This document shows positions 1 through 10,446 of a stretch of DNA of 64,000 bases, in pieces. The number at the start of each line of letters is the position of its first letter. The first letter of the stretch is position 1. The notes under the pieces are model-generated. The model was not told the DNA's origin and ran no database searches. It saw only the letters and a list, made by a program, of their open reading frames with translations. The DNA comes from Cystobasidiopsis lactophilus (taxonomy: Eukaryota > Basidiomycota > Agaricostilbomycetes > Agaricostilbales > Chionosphaeraceae): NCBI GenBank assembly GCA_001599975.1, contig BCIO01000005.1:2280508-2344507 (forward strand), read 5' to 3'. The position numbers were made by a program, and so were the translations under genes.

Positions 1-461
1 AGGTCGGGTTCTTTTTGGAGGCGCTTGCGATCCCAGAGGGGATGCAGGCCTTCGGTCGCTGTCTGTGCTTCATGAACGACTCTTGGCTTTGCCTCTTTGG
101 CGGGAAGGGAGGTAAAGGGCTCGATGTCAATGCATTTCTCACAAAATATGCCGACTGGCAGTTGGGCGCCACCGCTTTTTGCCACGTTTTATATGGAGGC
201 ATCGCCATGCTGAGAGCCAAGCGCTGCACATCTGAGAACTCTGGATTCAGGTCTCGCTTGGCCCGAGATTTGTTCAAACGCGGCTGGCCGTCACCAAACC
301 GGTCTGACGCTATCTGTCTCGCTCGCTCTTCCCCACTCGTCGACGTGCTTGGCTCTCCATCCATCTGCTCCTTCCTACCATGCCAGCCATCCGCGCTGCC
401 AATGGCAGAGGAAGCAGTGAGTTTCGTGCTCTTCTTCCCCAAACGACGTCAATCCAATCCA
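1..461. other. 5' flank of TPS2, no gene seen
   Basis: The open frame running through this stretch begins at a non-ATG codon and has no recognisable domain. Only its last part, from the ATG at 462, resembles the start of the downstream trehalose gene. I see no clear TATA box. Most likely this is promoter and 5' UTR. Confidence 0.5.
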
Positions 462-3400
462 ATGCCTTCGTGGGCAGTTTCCGTGCCCGACGATGACCAG
501 CCTTGGGAGCCTGAGGGAGGGACTGAAGTGCCTGACCTAGAAGAAATCAAAGCCAGAATCTTCAATGTCACCCAAGACCTCAAGCAGAGAGGCAAGGAGC
601 TCTCTGGCCGGACCATGCGAGTTCCCTTTCAACATTGGGGCAAACACTGAAAGCTGACTTTTGGACGAACTGTTAGCCTGGTCTGCCACACCTTGCCTTA
701 CACCTGCTCATTGGTGTCCGCGGACGACGACAACGAAAGCGAGGCTGCACAGGTCGAGATTCGAGACTCCAAGAGCCAAGCGGCCGTCATTGGTCTCCAT
801 CCGCCCAACGAGTCTCGCGCGCCCTCGCCTCACCCGGAGAACAAGGCGTTGCACCTGCCGCACCTCCCCGTTCATGTCACATCTTTGCCAGTTTCGACGC
901 CCAAATCCATCCTCATCTCCAACCCCATGGACGAGCAAGTGGCCCCCTCGCCTCTTCCTGGGCAACTGCCTCGAAACATGTCGTTCCTGAGCGCCTTGGC
1001 CATGCAAAAGTCCTTGTCGGATCCGCAGAAGCGAGCCCGCTGGGTCCTAACGCCCCGCCGGGGCCACGCCGCTCTCAATGCCGGCATCCGCGCCCTGGCC
1101 GCTGACGGTGACGTTACCTTGGTGGCATGGGCAGGCGACATGCGCCGCGGGGTGCCGACGGCCCCAGAGGAAGAAGATCAAGGCGACCTCCGTCATGACG
1201 ACCTAAGCCCCGACTTGAAGCGAGAGCTCGACGAGGGTCTGGCGGCAATGGGTGGCCCTACAAAAGGCGCCCGCTGTCGAGCCGTCTGGTTGCCTGACAA
1301 GACCTCGAAAGACTTTTACGATGGCTACTGCAAAACGTTTCTATGGCCCGTTTTCCACTACTTTGTCCGCAGTCTCCTTTTGATCTCCAAGATCTGACTG
1401 ATAATACTAACCTATTGCTACAGAGTCTTAATGACAAGATAGACAAGCAAGCTGAGGCCACGGCATGGAACGCCTACGTCGCTGCCAACGAAGCATACGC
1501 TCGCGCCATCCTTGACGTTTACCAGCCTGGAGACTTGATTTGGGTCCATGACTACCATCTCAGTAAGGTATCCGGACTCTGTAGTCTGAAGTCTCTGTCT
1601 GACTAAAGCACAGTGCTGGTCCCTGGTCTGCTCCGGGCCCAAATTCCAAACGCCAGCATTGGCTTCTTCTTGCATTCACCGTTCCCCTCTAGCGAAATGT
1701 TTCGGTGCCTGCCACGCAGGGAGGCCATCCTCGACGGCCTTTTGGGCAGTGACCTGTGCTGCTTCCAAACCTGGTCCTATGGCCGACACTTTCTGTCGTC
1801 CTGCATCCGCGTCATGGGCTACGAGACCTCCGCAGATGGCCACGTCGACCACAAAGGCAGCATTACGCAGGTCGTGCACTGTCCGATCGGAGTCGACGCG
1901 GCCCGGATTGAAGCGGACCGGTCCAAGCCAGGCGTCAAACCAAAGATGGAAGCACTGCTCGAGCTGTACCGCGGCAAAAAGATTATCGTGGGGCGCGACA
2001 AGCTGGATCCGACCAAGGGTGTCATCCCCAAGGTGACTAGGGGCGCTTCCTTTCTTTGCGAGGCTGTGCTTACAGTTGGCCACAGCTGCAAGCATTTGAG
2101 CGGTTACTGCAAGACTACCCAGTCTGGGTTGGACAGGCTGTTCTCATCGTTGTCACCAGTCCGAGCCCGACCGACGACCCACAATTGGCCACCAAGGTGT
2201 CGGAAATCGTGGACAATATCAATGTGCGCAACAGTATCATGCCTCCCGATTTTTTACTAGTATCTCAATCTTGGTACAGGCTGTCCACGGGAGCCTTCAC
2301 TTCTCGCCAGTCCACCATTACCACCAGACAATTGAGTGAGACCTTTCGTCTTTGCATTTATCCACTCTTTCTCATCTTTCACCCGAAGCCGCGATGAATA
2401 CTTTGCCCTCCTGAGCGTCGCTGATCTTGCCATGGTCACGTCCATCCGCGACGGAATGAACACCACGAGGTTTGTTGTGGGCTTCCTCGTCATGACACCT
2501 TCGTTGAGACGTGGACATTCAGCATGGAGTACACCATCTGCCAAGCCGAGACGAAGAATCCCCTGATCATCTCGGAATACTGCGGCATCGCGTCCTCCAT
2601 GAAGAGCGCCATTCGCATCAACCCTTGGGACTTGTCCGACTGCGCCCGTGCTATTGACTACTGCTTGACAATGCCTGAGGACGAGAAGGCCAAGCGCCAT
2701 GCGGTATGTGACGAGCTCTACGACTCCCCGCTTGTGCTTGACTTGAATACGCTTAGGAGTTGTATCGGCGGGTCACCACCCACACGGCTGCCGTGTGGTC
2801 CAACGACTTGGTCTTGAAACTCATCGAATCCCTGCTCAAAGAAGAGGCTACGCATCACACGCCCAAGCTTGAGATCAAGGAGTTCTCCACCAGGTTCCAT
2901 GCGTCCCAGCGGCGCCTCATGCTCTTCGACTACGACGGCACCTTGACACCGATCGTCAAGACTCCATCGGCCGCAACGCCTTCCGAGGAGCTTTTGACTG
3001 CCCTGAAGGCTCTCACTGCCGACCCCACCAACATTGTTTACATCATTTCGGGCCGCGACATTGAATTTCTCACCACGCACCTTGGCCACATCCAGAATCT
3101 TGGCTTCTCAGCAGAGCATGGCTGCTTCTTGAAGGCCCCAGGATCGGACAAGTGGACAGATCTGACCGAAGGCCTCGATATGAGCTGGCGCACCGACGTC
3201 GAGGATGTGTTCCGCTGTTAGCTGGCTCTTAATTCTTTCAAATCAGCACAAGGCTCACATATGAGTTCTCGCACAGACTACGAAGTCCGAACAACAGGGG
3301 CTTTCGTCGAGAAGAAGGCTGCAGCCATTACCTTCCACCATCGGAACGCGGACCCGACTTGGGGGTCAGCCACCGTTTCTCGCGCGCGGATCCTAAGTGC

Positions 3401-4066
3401 TAACTCCGCTTAACTTCCACAGCGAGTTCCAAGCCAAGGAATGCCAGGCCATCCTGGAAAGCATGCAGGAGCGCTTAGCAATCGATGTCATGGTTGTATG
3501 TCGTACATCCTTCGTTGTAGCGGCTGACCCTGATCCTTTCTTGTGAAAAGGGCAAGCGCAACCTTGAAGTCCGAGTCAGTAGTGTCATTCTCTCTGTGGC
3601 CGCCTTTGACTGACAGTGCGGCCAAACAGCCGGCTCACACCAACAAAGGAGAGGTCGTAAAGCGCTTGGTCGTTCAACACCCCGACGTGGACCTCATCAT
3701 CTGTGCTGGTGACGACAAAACAGGTTCGCTGCTCGCTTGACACACTTTGAACCAATGCTCATCGAGTTTGGTTCTGCAGACGAAGACATGTTCCGGTCCA
3801 TACGCCAAGTCCAGACCGCTTTGACAGAACACAATCAGCACAGTCCCAGCCTATCGCTCAGTAGTTTGAGCGAACACGGCCGCATGCGTAATGACAGCAG
3901 CAGCCTTCACGAAACCGACGTTAGCCATTTTACCAGCAACATGCAGCCCGACAACATGTTCACCATTGTGGTCGACACCAACCCACACCGCAAGACGATT
4001 GCTCAGTGGTGCATCGAGACGCCGCAAGAGGTAGTGGCGTTGTTGTCGCTGCTGAGCAAGGCTTAA
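462..4066 (+). CDS. TPS2: Trehalose-6-phosphate phosphatase (TPS2-type, TPS-like plus HAD domains)
   Basis: Predicted to dephosphorylate trehalose-6-phosphate to trehalose in the cytosolic TPS complex. Spliced reading gives roughly 970 residues over about 14 exons, normal for fungal Tps2. The N-terminal half is a GT20 TPS-like domain (WNAYVAANEAYA, GDLIWVHDYHL, GFFLHSPFPSSEMFRCLP, RDGMNTT). The C-terminal half is the HAD phosphatase: LFDYDGTLTP carries the nucleophile-type DxD, followed by IISGRD, SAEHGCF and GDDKT-DEDMF, so catalytic motifs look intact. One exon, 3551-3574 (GKRNLEVR), is only 24 nt. The start ATG at 462 is the first in-frame methionine before the acidic N-terminus. The first exon junction is uncertain: a 33-nt intron ending at about 652 keeps the frame into the conserved LPYTCSL segment. 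It is convergent with the small gene at 4136-4625. The family call is secure; exact exon borders are not. Confidence 0.93.
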
Positions 4067-4135
4067 TTTCTAGACACCCACACACCGCATTCCCTTTACG
4101 AGCTTTATCATACCCATGAAACACACGAAAACCGG

Positions 4136-4625
4136 CTATGACGGGCTCCTCAAGTACTCGACCAATGCTTGATATTCGCGCTTTTGAACCGCCTCGCATC
4201 CCGCTTCGCCCCTTTCGACTTTATCCACAAATGCCTTTGCCTTGCCCGATGTTCCGTGCACCTGGTCAATGACAGGATGCGACACCCTTCCAAGCCACCA
4301 TTTTGAGTTCCAGAAGTCCTTTCTACGAAGCACCATGTTCGCCGTCAGCCACTGTGTGTTCGGGCATTGATGCCGGCAAGCCTCACTCTCGACGGTGCAA
4401 ATTGGAGTGCAAGAAGTCCGCCGTTCTGTCGCCCTCTCGTGCTTGAACATTCTCGTGGCATGCATTCAGGTCGTCGTTGAGCAAGTCCAACGCTGCCACC
4501 ACGTTGGGCGATTCGCCCGAGCTCTTGATTTTGCCCTTGATTTCGATCGAGAAGACATTGTCCGGCAAAAGTGGAATGTCTCTTGCGAGTAGCTGCTTAA
4601 ACAAGTCCTCGGTTTCTGGCTGCAT
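4136..4625 (-). CDS. Unrecognised small protein
   Basis: I do not recognise this protein. The reading starts at the ATG at 4625-4623 (MQPETEDLFKQLLARD) and continues to about residue 59 (NDDLNACHEN). A likely intron of about 105 nt with GT...AG ends brings in WLTANMVLRRKDFWNSKWW and continues to the stop at 4136, giving about 130 residues. It is rich in charged and aromatic residues, with no transmembrane span or signal peptide. Without the splice the first frame runs 19 codons further. The two frames share coding-like composition, which is why I join them. It ends 69 bp beyond the TPS2 stop, tail to tail. It could be a lineage-specific protein or a poorly conserved known family. Confidence 0.5.
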
Positions 4626-5073
4626 CGCTGGGCCTTTCGATGACGGTCGATGCGTCAAGAGAGCCGATCGAGCGTTTGCCACCTGCGTCCCTTCAATATT
4701 GGCCCGGCGATGCTGTCGCATTGTTATATTGGTCGCACTCAATCTGTTTGATGCTTTCGGATGCTTTGCGGTGGTGGTTTTCAGAGTCAGGCCGTGCCAT
4801 TCGGAAAGCGCCATCAACGACGCAAAGCTGAGCAGACCCATTCGCGCCCTGTAGCTTGACAGGTTGGGACCGGTTTCTCCCAACCTTTCTGAAAATCAAC
4901 AGCTATACCGCCGTCCTGCAGGAGCCTACGGCCACCAAGTCCCGCCCTCTCGAGCTGGTGGCGTCCGGGTCAGACCCGGCCAAGAGCGAACTTTCCGGTG
5001 ATTTCTTCCTCTAACCCTACAGGAGCGTTTTGTTATTTATCTCGAGAAGTAGCTAAAAGGCGTCTGAATGCCA
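4626..5073. other. Intergenic stretch left of the inverted repeat, nothing recognised
   Basis: Short open frames on both strands are mutually shadowing and carry no domain. Part may be 5' flank of the small minus-strand gene. It ends at the outer edge of the left inverted-repeat arm. Confidence 0.4.
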
Positions 5074-5520
5074 AAAAGGAACGAGGAGCAAAAAAAGAAA
5101 AAAAAAATGCCGCATCAAGGATTCCCAGGTTGTCCCCAACCCTAGTACTGACTCGACGCTTAGCGATTTGACTTTGCAGATCGGACGGGATGCAGTATTT
5201 TTCGCTAGCTATGGCGGCATCTGAAAGGCTTTGTCGTTTGCAGAGCCTGGCCATGCCCGTAAAAAGTCGGAAATTTTTTTTGAGCGCGATTTGCCGCTTT
5301 CCCTGGTCTCCGTTGAGGTTCTAAGAGTGTCGAGTGGCATCAGGTATTGATAAAGCATCGCTGAGGCGCCAAGAAGGGGTCGCAAAGTGGCCAGAACAAG
5401 AATTTCGCCACCAGTTCTGCCACCTAGTCTGAGCTCCTTTGAGAGGTCCAGAGCGCTGTTTGACGGCTCTGGACCGGTATGTATAAGACGCTAAGAGCTC
5501 TGGTCATCAATGCAGCGCAA
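5074..5520 (-). repeat. Left arm of a 447-bp inverted repeat
   Basis: The reverse complement of this segment aligns without gaps to 8681-9127. By eye there are about 10 mismatches in 447 bp, and the interval 5105-5431 is identical to 8770-9096 (327 bp). The outer edge holds an A-rich tract. The inner edge may extend another dozen bases with a small gap. Both arms can encode the same short peptide beginning MARLCKRQSLSD, but no domain is recognised. I see no terminal inverted repeats inside the unit, and no target-site duplication outside it. Confidence 0.93.
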
Positions 5521-5532
5521 CATCCTTTGCAG

Positions 5533-5904
5533 AAAGTGAACAGTCGCCTTGCATGAAATTTTGGATTGGCCTTCCGCACTTGTTCCGCACCTCCAGTGAG
5601 AGCGCGTTTTGCTTCTTTTCTCCCTTGCTTCCATCTTTCCTGCTGCTCCTTATTCTCATATCATGCTCTCTATGGCCCGATTGAGCACTCGGATTGGTCG
5701 AGAGCGCGCCTGGCACTTGGCAACCGGCGCGTCTTTATAGCCATGCGGGCGGGAGTGACAGCTCCGTTCTTTCGAAGCCTCGCCCTCTTCCTTCTCGATA
5801 AATTGCTCTCCCATTCAATCTGACAAATGCCCTAGCCACGCGAGAGAGGGAACTGCCCCTCTTCGAGCAAAGGGCAGCCACTCGCCCTCGTCAACCCGCA
5901 CACA
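5533..5904. promoter_or_regulatory. 5' flank of the ceramidase gene
   Basis: About 370 bp lie between the left repeat arm and the ceramidase ATG. The stretch is pyrimidine-rich around 5590-5660 and has a TTTATAG element near 5734, about 170 bp before the ATG, that could act as a TATA-like site. No gene is supported. Confidence 0.35.
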
Positions 5905-6859
5905 ATGGACTTTTGCGAAGTGAATCGTTCGGTTTGGCCAATTGAGCTCTACAACTCCCTGTCAAGCGCGGTCATCCTGGCCTTTGCGCTCGTCGTTCTG
6001 CTCAAAAGCCAAGCTCGCTCGGCGACCTCCCGCCTTCTCCCTTGCTTCCTTGCCCTCGTCGCGGTCGGAACCTTCTTGGGGCACTCCTTCAGGACCAGGA
6101 CGACCGGAGTCGTTGACGAACTCAGCATGCTCGCCTTCCTGGATTACAGTGAGCCTTGATCTCGACCCTTCGCGCTTTGAGCTGAGACGGGAGAGGCCCG
6201 CAGTCATCTTCCTCATTCTGCGGCTTCACACCAGCCTCCTACCCTCTGCTTGCTTGACGCTGCTCTGCGCGGCAGCCAGCCTGTTCGTACGATTTCAATC
6301 GACCTTGCCTTCCGTCTTCCAGCTCGTCTTTGGCTTGGAGCATGTTGGAGCTGTGCGTATCCTCACTATCGCATGCCTTGCAAAGTTCATAGTCTGATGG
6401 GTCCTCCTCCACTCAGACCTTGGGCCTCGCATGGACACTCAAGAGAAGAAAGGACGCCACCGAAGGCTGGCCCGTCTTCGCCGCTTCTCAGTTCATCTTT
6501 GTGCGTTGACTCTACCTCTTCTGCCTCTAGAGGAGGGTCTGGGAGGCCGGACGCTGATGCTCGATTCAAAACAGCTGTTCTCTTTCGGTGTCTGGCACAT
6601 CGACCAATCCGACTGCGTCCTGTTGACCGCCTTTCGGGAGCAGCTGCCGCCCCTCTTGGACGTCTTCTTCCAATTCCACGCGCTCTGGCACATTGGGTCC
6701 GGCTTCTCGGCCGTCTTTGTCATTGCATGCCTCCAGCTGCTCATCGAGCCCGGCTCAGCGACCATCGGCTACAGCTGCCTTTGCATCCCCGTCGTGCAAA
6801 AGTTCGAGGAGGCGGAAGGCGACTTGGAGAAAGGTTCACCTATTGCTGCTGCCAAATGA
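5905..6859 (+). CDS. YPC1: Alkaline ceramidase (ACER/YPC1 family)
   Basis: Predicted multi-pass ER/Golgi ceramidase (PF05875) that hydrolyses ceramide to sphingoid base and fatty acid. It starts MDFCEVNRS, matching the family's D-W-C-E-x-N calcium-site motif with W replaced by F. PIELYN follows where the family has a calcium-binding Glu. GTFLGHS provides the first zinc-site His, VVDELSML matches the LLDELPM segment, and FHALWHIGSG near the C-terminus provides the two late zinc-site His. Exon 1 ends at about 6149 (LAFLDY), and at least three introns of 50-90 nt are needed. The N-terminus is shorter than in typical homologues, which have about 15 residues before DWCE. The 3' end overlaps the minus-strand reductase by 20 bp, and the pair sits between the arms of the long inverted repeat. 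The family call is strong; the symbol follows the yeast homologue. Confidence 0.85.
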
Positions 6860-8053
6860 GGGCAGAGATGCTGGCCATTTCTGCCTCGCTCAACCGCTCC
6901 GTCGTGCATGCCGCCGCAATGTCCTGCTCGGCGTGCTCGGCTGAGGTGGTGCCGTTCAGTGGGACAATCCCGTAGTCAATAAGAAACTTGTATAGCGTTT
7001 GGGCTGGCGTAAATTGAAGCCGCCGGGCCACCGTTCCTCTGAGATGACAGCTTCAGTCAGTGCGACATGACCGAGCAGCAGTCACGACAGCGCACATTTC
7101 TTTAGATCTGAGCAGGTCGGGGTTGGCGGAAAGGGTCCAGAAAGACTGGTAGACCACGCCGTGCTTCTTGGCCACTTCGAGGATGCCTTTGTCGAAGCCG
7201 GTGTCTTCATAAAAGCGGTTTTGACTAGCTTCCTTACTGAGCTCAAGCAAAATCGATACCCTGGAAAGCTTACATGAAAGTCGGCTTGACTCTGGCCTGC
7301 GTGGCAAGCTGGTCCAAGATGTCGGCATCGTACAAATTGCTGATGCCCAAGAACTTGACGACGCCCGAATCGACAAACTCTTCAAACGTGCGCCAGACCT
7401 CTAGCGTCTGGTCCAGTGTTCGCATTGGAGAATGCATGACCAAACTGTCTGCTCTCTCGGCCGTTAGCAAACATCGACCAGCGATGACACGGAGACTCGC
7501 CAATATAGTCCGTTCCTAGCTCTTTTAAAGACGTCTGCAAGCTTTGCCGCACCTATGGAGACAGTCAGCTCGATCACTTCCAGACAATAAGATGGCACCG
7601 ACTTGGCTTTGAAGAGAAGCTTGCGAATCGTACGGTAGCGGCTGCGACACTATCGCGTTTTTTAAGCATGTCATTCAGTGCACAGGAAGGAGGGATCTCA
7701 CGATCTTGGCCATCTAAGGAAGTGAACTTGGTCTGCAAGAAGAGTGATTCTCGCGGTATAGCGTGCTGCTCTTGGAGAATCTTCAAGGCTTGGCCAACGC
7801 CCGGTTGATAGTAATGCTGCGCCCAGAACTCAGACCGCAAACGCTCCCAAGGAGTGTCGCGACGAACCTTTGGCTGGCATGCCGTGTCGATGGCGCGAAA
7901 GCTGGTAAGGGCTATGAACCGCACTCATCAACCGAATGAAATCGGACAGACACACCCCTTAAGCACAGCCTGAACTACTAGCTCGGCAGTTCTACCTTTC
8001 TTCCACGCACATCCAAAGATCATTTTGGGTTGGAAGGGAAGTGCAGAAACCAT
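6840..8053 (-). CDS. Aldo/keto reductase
   Basis: NAD(P)H-dependent oxidoreductase of the AKR superfamily, probably cytosolic, substrate unknown. It starts MVSALPFQPKMIFG at the ATG at 8053. The tetrad is visible across spliced exons: Asp in FRAIDTACQPK, Tyr in HYYQPGVGQAL, Lys in LFLQTKFT and His in DSLVMHSPM. Later segments are VVKFLGISNLYDADIL, GVVYQSFWTLSANP and, at the C-terminus, IVPLNGTTSAEHAEQD, the usual cofactor-phosphate loop region. The N-terminal PKMIFGCAWKK plus ACQPK pattern fits the fungal subgroup related to GCY-like reductases. At least five short introns are needed, for example from 7973 back to the FRAID exon. It is convergent with the ceramidase, with overlapping 3' ends. 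A further upstream exon cannot be excluded, but a 53-nt intron tested at 8055-8120 leads into a stop. Confidence 0.85.
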
Positions 8054-8127
8054 TTCAGCAAGCCGGCCTGGACGCGTCCGTGCCTTGTTAAAACTTTCTG
8101 GGAGGCTAGCTATACCATACCTGATGG

Positions 8128-8670
8128 TCAGGGTAGCCAATTTGGGAGCCAACTTTGGCCTTTTTGGAGGGCTTGATCGGAGAATGGGATTTCCAATTGC
8201 CTGCCCTCTTTCGCAATTGAGATCGATGTTGCAGACTTTGGAGGTGTTAGAGCAGTACGAGGTGTCCAGATCGAGAGCAGTCGGGAGCCACAAGGTCGTG
8301 GTGCCCAACAAACCTCCAGGTCGGGCTCTCGCTGTCTTCCGCCGACCACCACGTCATTGCAGTCTTTTACCAGCTCAGTCACCGATAATCCTCAAGGCTG
8401 CAGCAGCAGTGTACGGGGAGGCGATTCGGGTCGGCGAGGCCTCATATCGGTAGCAGTACTAGTGCCCTGAGGCTCGTCCAGCTGAAGCAGAGGGGCGACT
8501 CTACTTCCACCTCCACCAGGGCCGACTCAGGTCAATCACCTCCGCAGGCGAGTCGTATGACAGCCAGCTCACACCTTACTCCTATCTGTGCGACCATCTG
8601 GCGACCCACTCTCCGAACTCTCAGCCGCTGGAGGTGCTCACCAAGTCACCATCAAGCGTACACCTGGAGA
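8128..8670. other. Region with coding-like composition but no intact gene
   Basis: On the plus strand one frame from about 8466 reads EGRLYFHLHQGRLRSITS and continues through SYLCDHLATHSP into the right repeat arm, where it stops. The composition looks protein-like, yet I recognise no family and see no start codon or clean splice frame. It may be a decayed gene fragment, or 5' flank of the reductase. Confidence 0.3.
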
Positions 8671-8680
8671 CTGCAGAGGA

Positions 8681-9127
8681 CTGCGCTGCATTGATGACCA
8701 GAGCACTGAGTGTCTTATACATACCGGTCCAGAGCCGTCAAACAGCGCTCTGGACGTCTCAAAGGAGCACAGACTAGGTGGCAGAACTGGTGGCGAAATT
8801 CTTGTTCTGGCCACTTTGCGACCCCTTCTTGGCGCCTCAGCGATGCTTTATCAATACCTGATGCCACTCGACACTCTTAGAACCTCAACGGAGACCAGGG
8901 AAAGCGGCAAATCGCGCTCAAAAAAAATTTCCGACTTTTTACGGGCATGGCCAGGCTCTGCAAACGACAAAGCCTTTCAGATGCCGCCATAGCTAGCGAA
9001 AAATACTGCATCCCGTCCGATCTGCAAAGTCAAATCGCTAAGCGTCGAGTCAGTACTAGGGTTGGGGACAACCTGGGAATCCTTGATGCGGCATTTCTTC
9101 TTCTTTTTTTTGCTCCTCGTTCCTTTT
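8681..9127 (+). repeat. Right arm of a 447-bp inverted repeat
   Basis: This is the ungapped inverted partner of 5074-5520, with about 98% identity by eye and a 327-bp perfect core at 8770-9096. Most mismatches fall in the first 90 bases and in the T-rich tract at 9097-9110, so divergence is concentrated at the edges. The arms are 3,160 bp apart and enclose the ceramidase and the aldo/keto reductase. Confidence 0.93.
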
Positions 9128-9512
9128 CGCTTGTTAGAAGCCCAAAGAAGCAGGTAGTTCAATACACCGTCCTTGCTCCTAAGAGCGTCACTCAAAAGGC
9201 CCGATGGCTGCCCTGTTCCCCGTTCCGCCCTCACGCCACTCCAGCTCGCAGCGTCGCGCCAATCCTGCGGTCGAGCTCATTCAGAGCGGACGCCACGCTG
9301 CTGGATTCTGATAGCGATCGTGCTGTTATCGCAAGTCCTACTTTGAGCTTTGAAAGACCATGAGGTCGCTGCTCAAAACCTGGTCATCAGAAAGAGCCCT
9401 TGCGATCAAAACCAGGCCAGGAACCTACGAGCCGCAATGCGAGCTCAAGTCGAACCATCGTCGAAGTGGAGCTGTAGCTGATGTAAAGCTGTAACGAACA
9501 GTAATAAGGCGA
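9128..9512. other. Intergenic stretch downstream of RRP40, nothing recognised
   Basis: An open frame from the right repeat arm runs to 9363 on the plus strand, but it has no recognisable domain and its start lies inside the repeat. The stretch probably contains the RRP40 3' UTR. Confidence 0.4.
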
Positions 9513-10358
9513 TCATTGAACAGCTCTGGCCACTTGTAGAGTGCCGTCAACTGAAGCGGCCTTGATCCACAGCCTGCATGCCACATTAGTCCAACATCAG
9601 AGAATTCTCCGAGACATAGCTTACCGTCCGTTGACCCCTATTGCCACTTCAAACGCCCGCCGCGAGCCCAAGTCCGTCAAGGTGGTATCGTCGCCCGAAA
9701 GAAGTCTGCCTTGAGCGATGAGCCCAGTACAAAAGCAGGACTTCAGACTCACCTTCTACACCTTGAAAGCTCAAGGTTACGCAACAGCAAGCCGCCAGCC
9801 AGCTCGCCGAACGATTCCGCCCTTTGCGTAGTTGGGTCGACGCATTCGATTTCTGGTTCCGCAAAGGGGTGCGCCAGTGAGACGCGGGCATACACACAAG
9901 CTCCAATCTGTGGATTCGACATTTGAGCCGAAGAAAGGGCCAGGTAAGACGGTGAAGCTAGATACCTTGAGGTTTGGACGGCTCCGCTTGGTGGCCCCTT
10001 CGAAGGACAGAGCATCCAACGCCGCCATTTGAGGACCCCCAATGTCTACCCGATACCCTTCAGAGTGACGGCCAACGACAATGCCAATCACTGGCTCTCC
10101 AACAGCCGGCAGGTACTGGTGAGCCCAAATTTTTGAGCCGTGGGCAGGTCTTCGCAAGGCTTGGTAAAGACTCACCCTTTTTGATGTTCCCTCTACCCAT
10201 ACTGATTCGGACTGCTTCTTCTCGAAAGCGGTATGGCCCAACAAGCCTGATTTGGTTGCGACCGCGCTGGACGAGCCGGTCTCTTTAGCTCCTGGGCCCA
10301 GCTTGATCTGCGCCGTCGGCGAGAAGGTCACCGCGTCGCCTGGAAGCACCAGTGTCAT
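9513..10358 (-). CDS. RRP40: Exosome complex subunit RRP40
   Basis: Cap subunit of the nuclear and cytoplasmic RNA exosome, which binds RNA through S1 and KH domains. The start is MTLVLPGDAVTF (ATG at 10358), giving the N-terminal domain. The S1 domain follows with PAVGEPVIGIVVGRHSEGYR and VDIGGPQMAALD, then YARVSLAHPFAEPEIEC. The C-terminal KH domain ends with FEVAIGVNGR and, after an intron at about 9573-9624, LWIKAASVDG. GVNG is the diagnostic Rrp40-type KH motif. The stop TGA is at 9515-9513. About four or five introns give a protein of roughly 230-250 residues, in line with yeast (240). It is transcribed divergently from the large gene that starts at 10447. Confidence 0.9.
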
Positions 10359-10446
10359 CCTCGATACAGTTTGAATGACGAGGTGAACACGAATGATTGG
10401 GAGCAAGAGCTGCTCGAGCGGCACAATTTCGTTTGCATGAGCGACG
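10359..10446. promoter_or_regulatory. 88-bp divergent promoter, RRP40 / helical-repeat gene
   Basis: Only 88 bp separate the RRP40 ATG (minus) from the ATG at 10447 (plus). Core promoter elements for both genes must lie here or inside the neighbouring 5' coding sequence. No TATA box is obvious. Confidence 0.5.

Noticed and set aside
8055-8311. Extra N-terminal exon of the aldo/keto reductase
   Set aside because: A well-formed 53-nt intron exists here, but joining across it leads directly into a stop, and the ATG at 8053 gives the normal family N-terminus.
5074-9127. A complete terminal-inverted-repeat DNA transposon
   Set aside because: The outer flanks show no matching target-site duplication, no transposase is present between the arms, and the enclosed genes are ordinary intron-bearing host genes.
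8947-9363. Plus-strand open frame beginning MARLCKRQSLSD in the right arm (and its copy in the left arm)
   Set aside because: It owes its existence in two places to the repeat, has no recognisable domain, and diverges completely outside the arm. I do not call it a gene.
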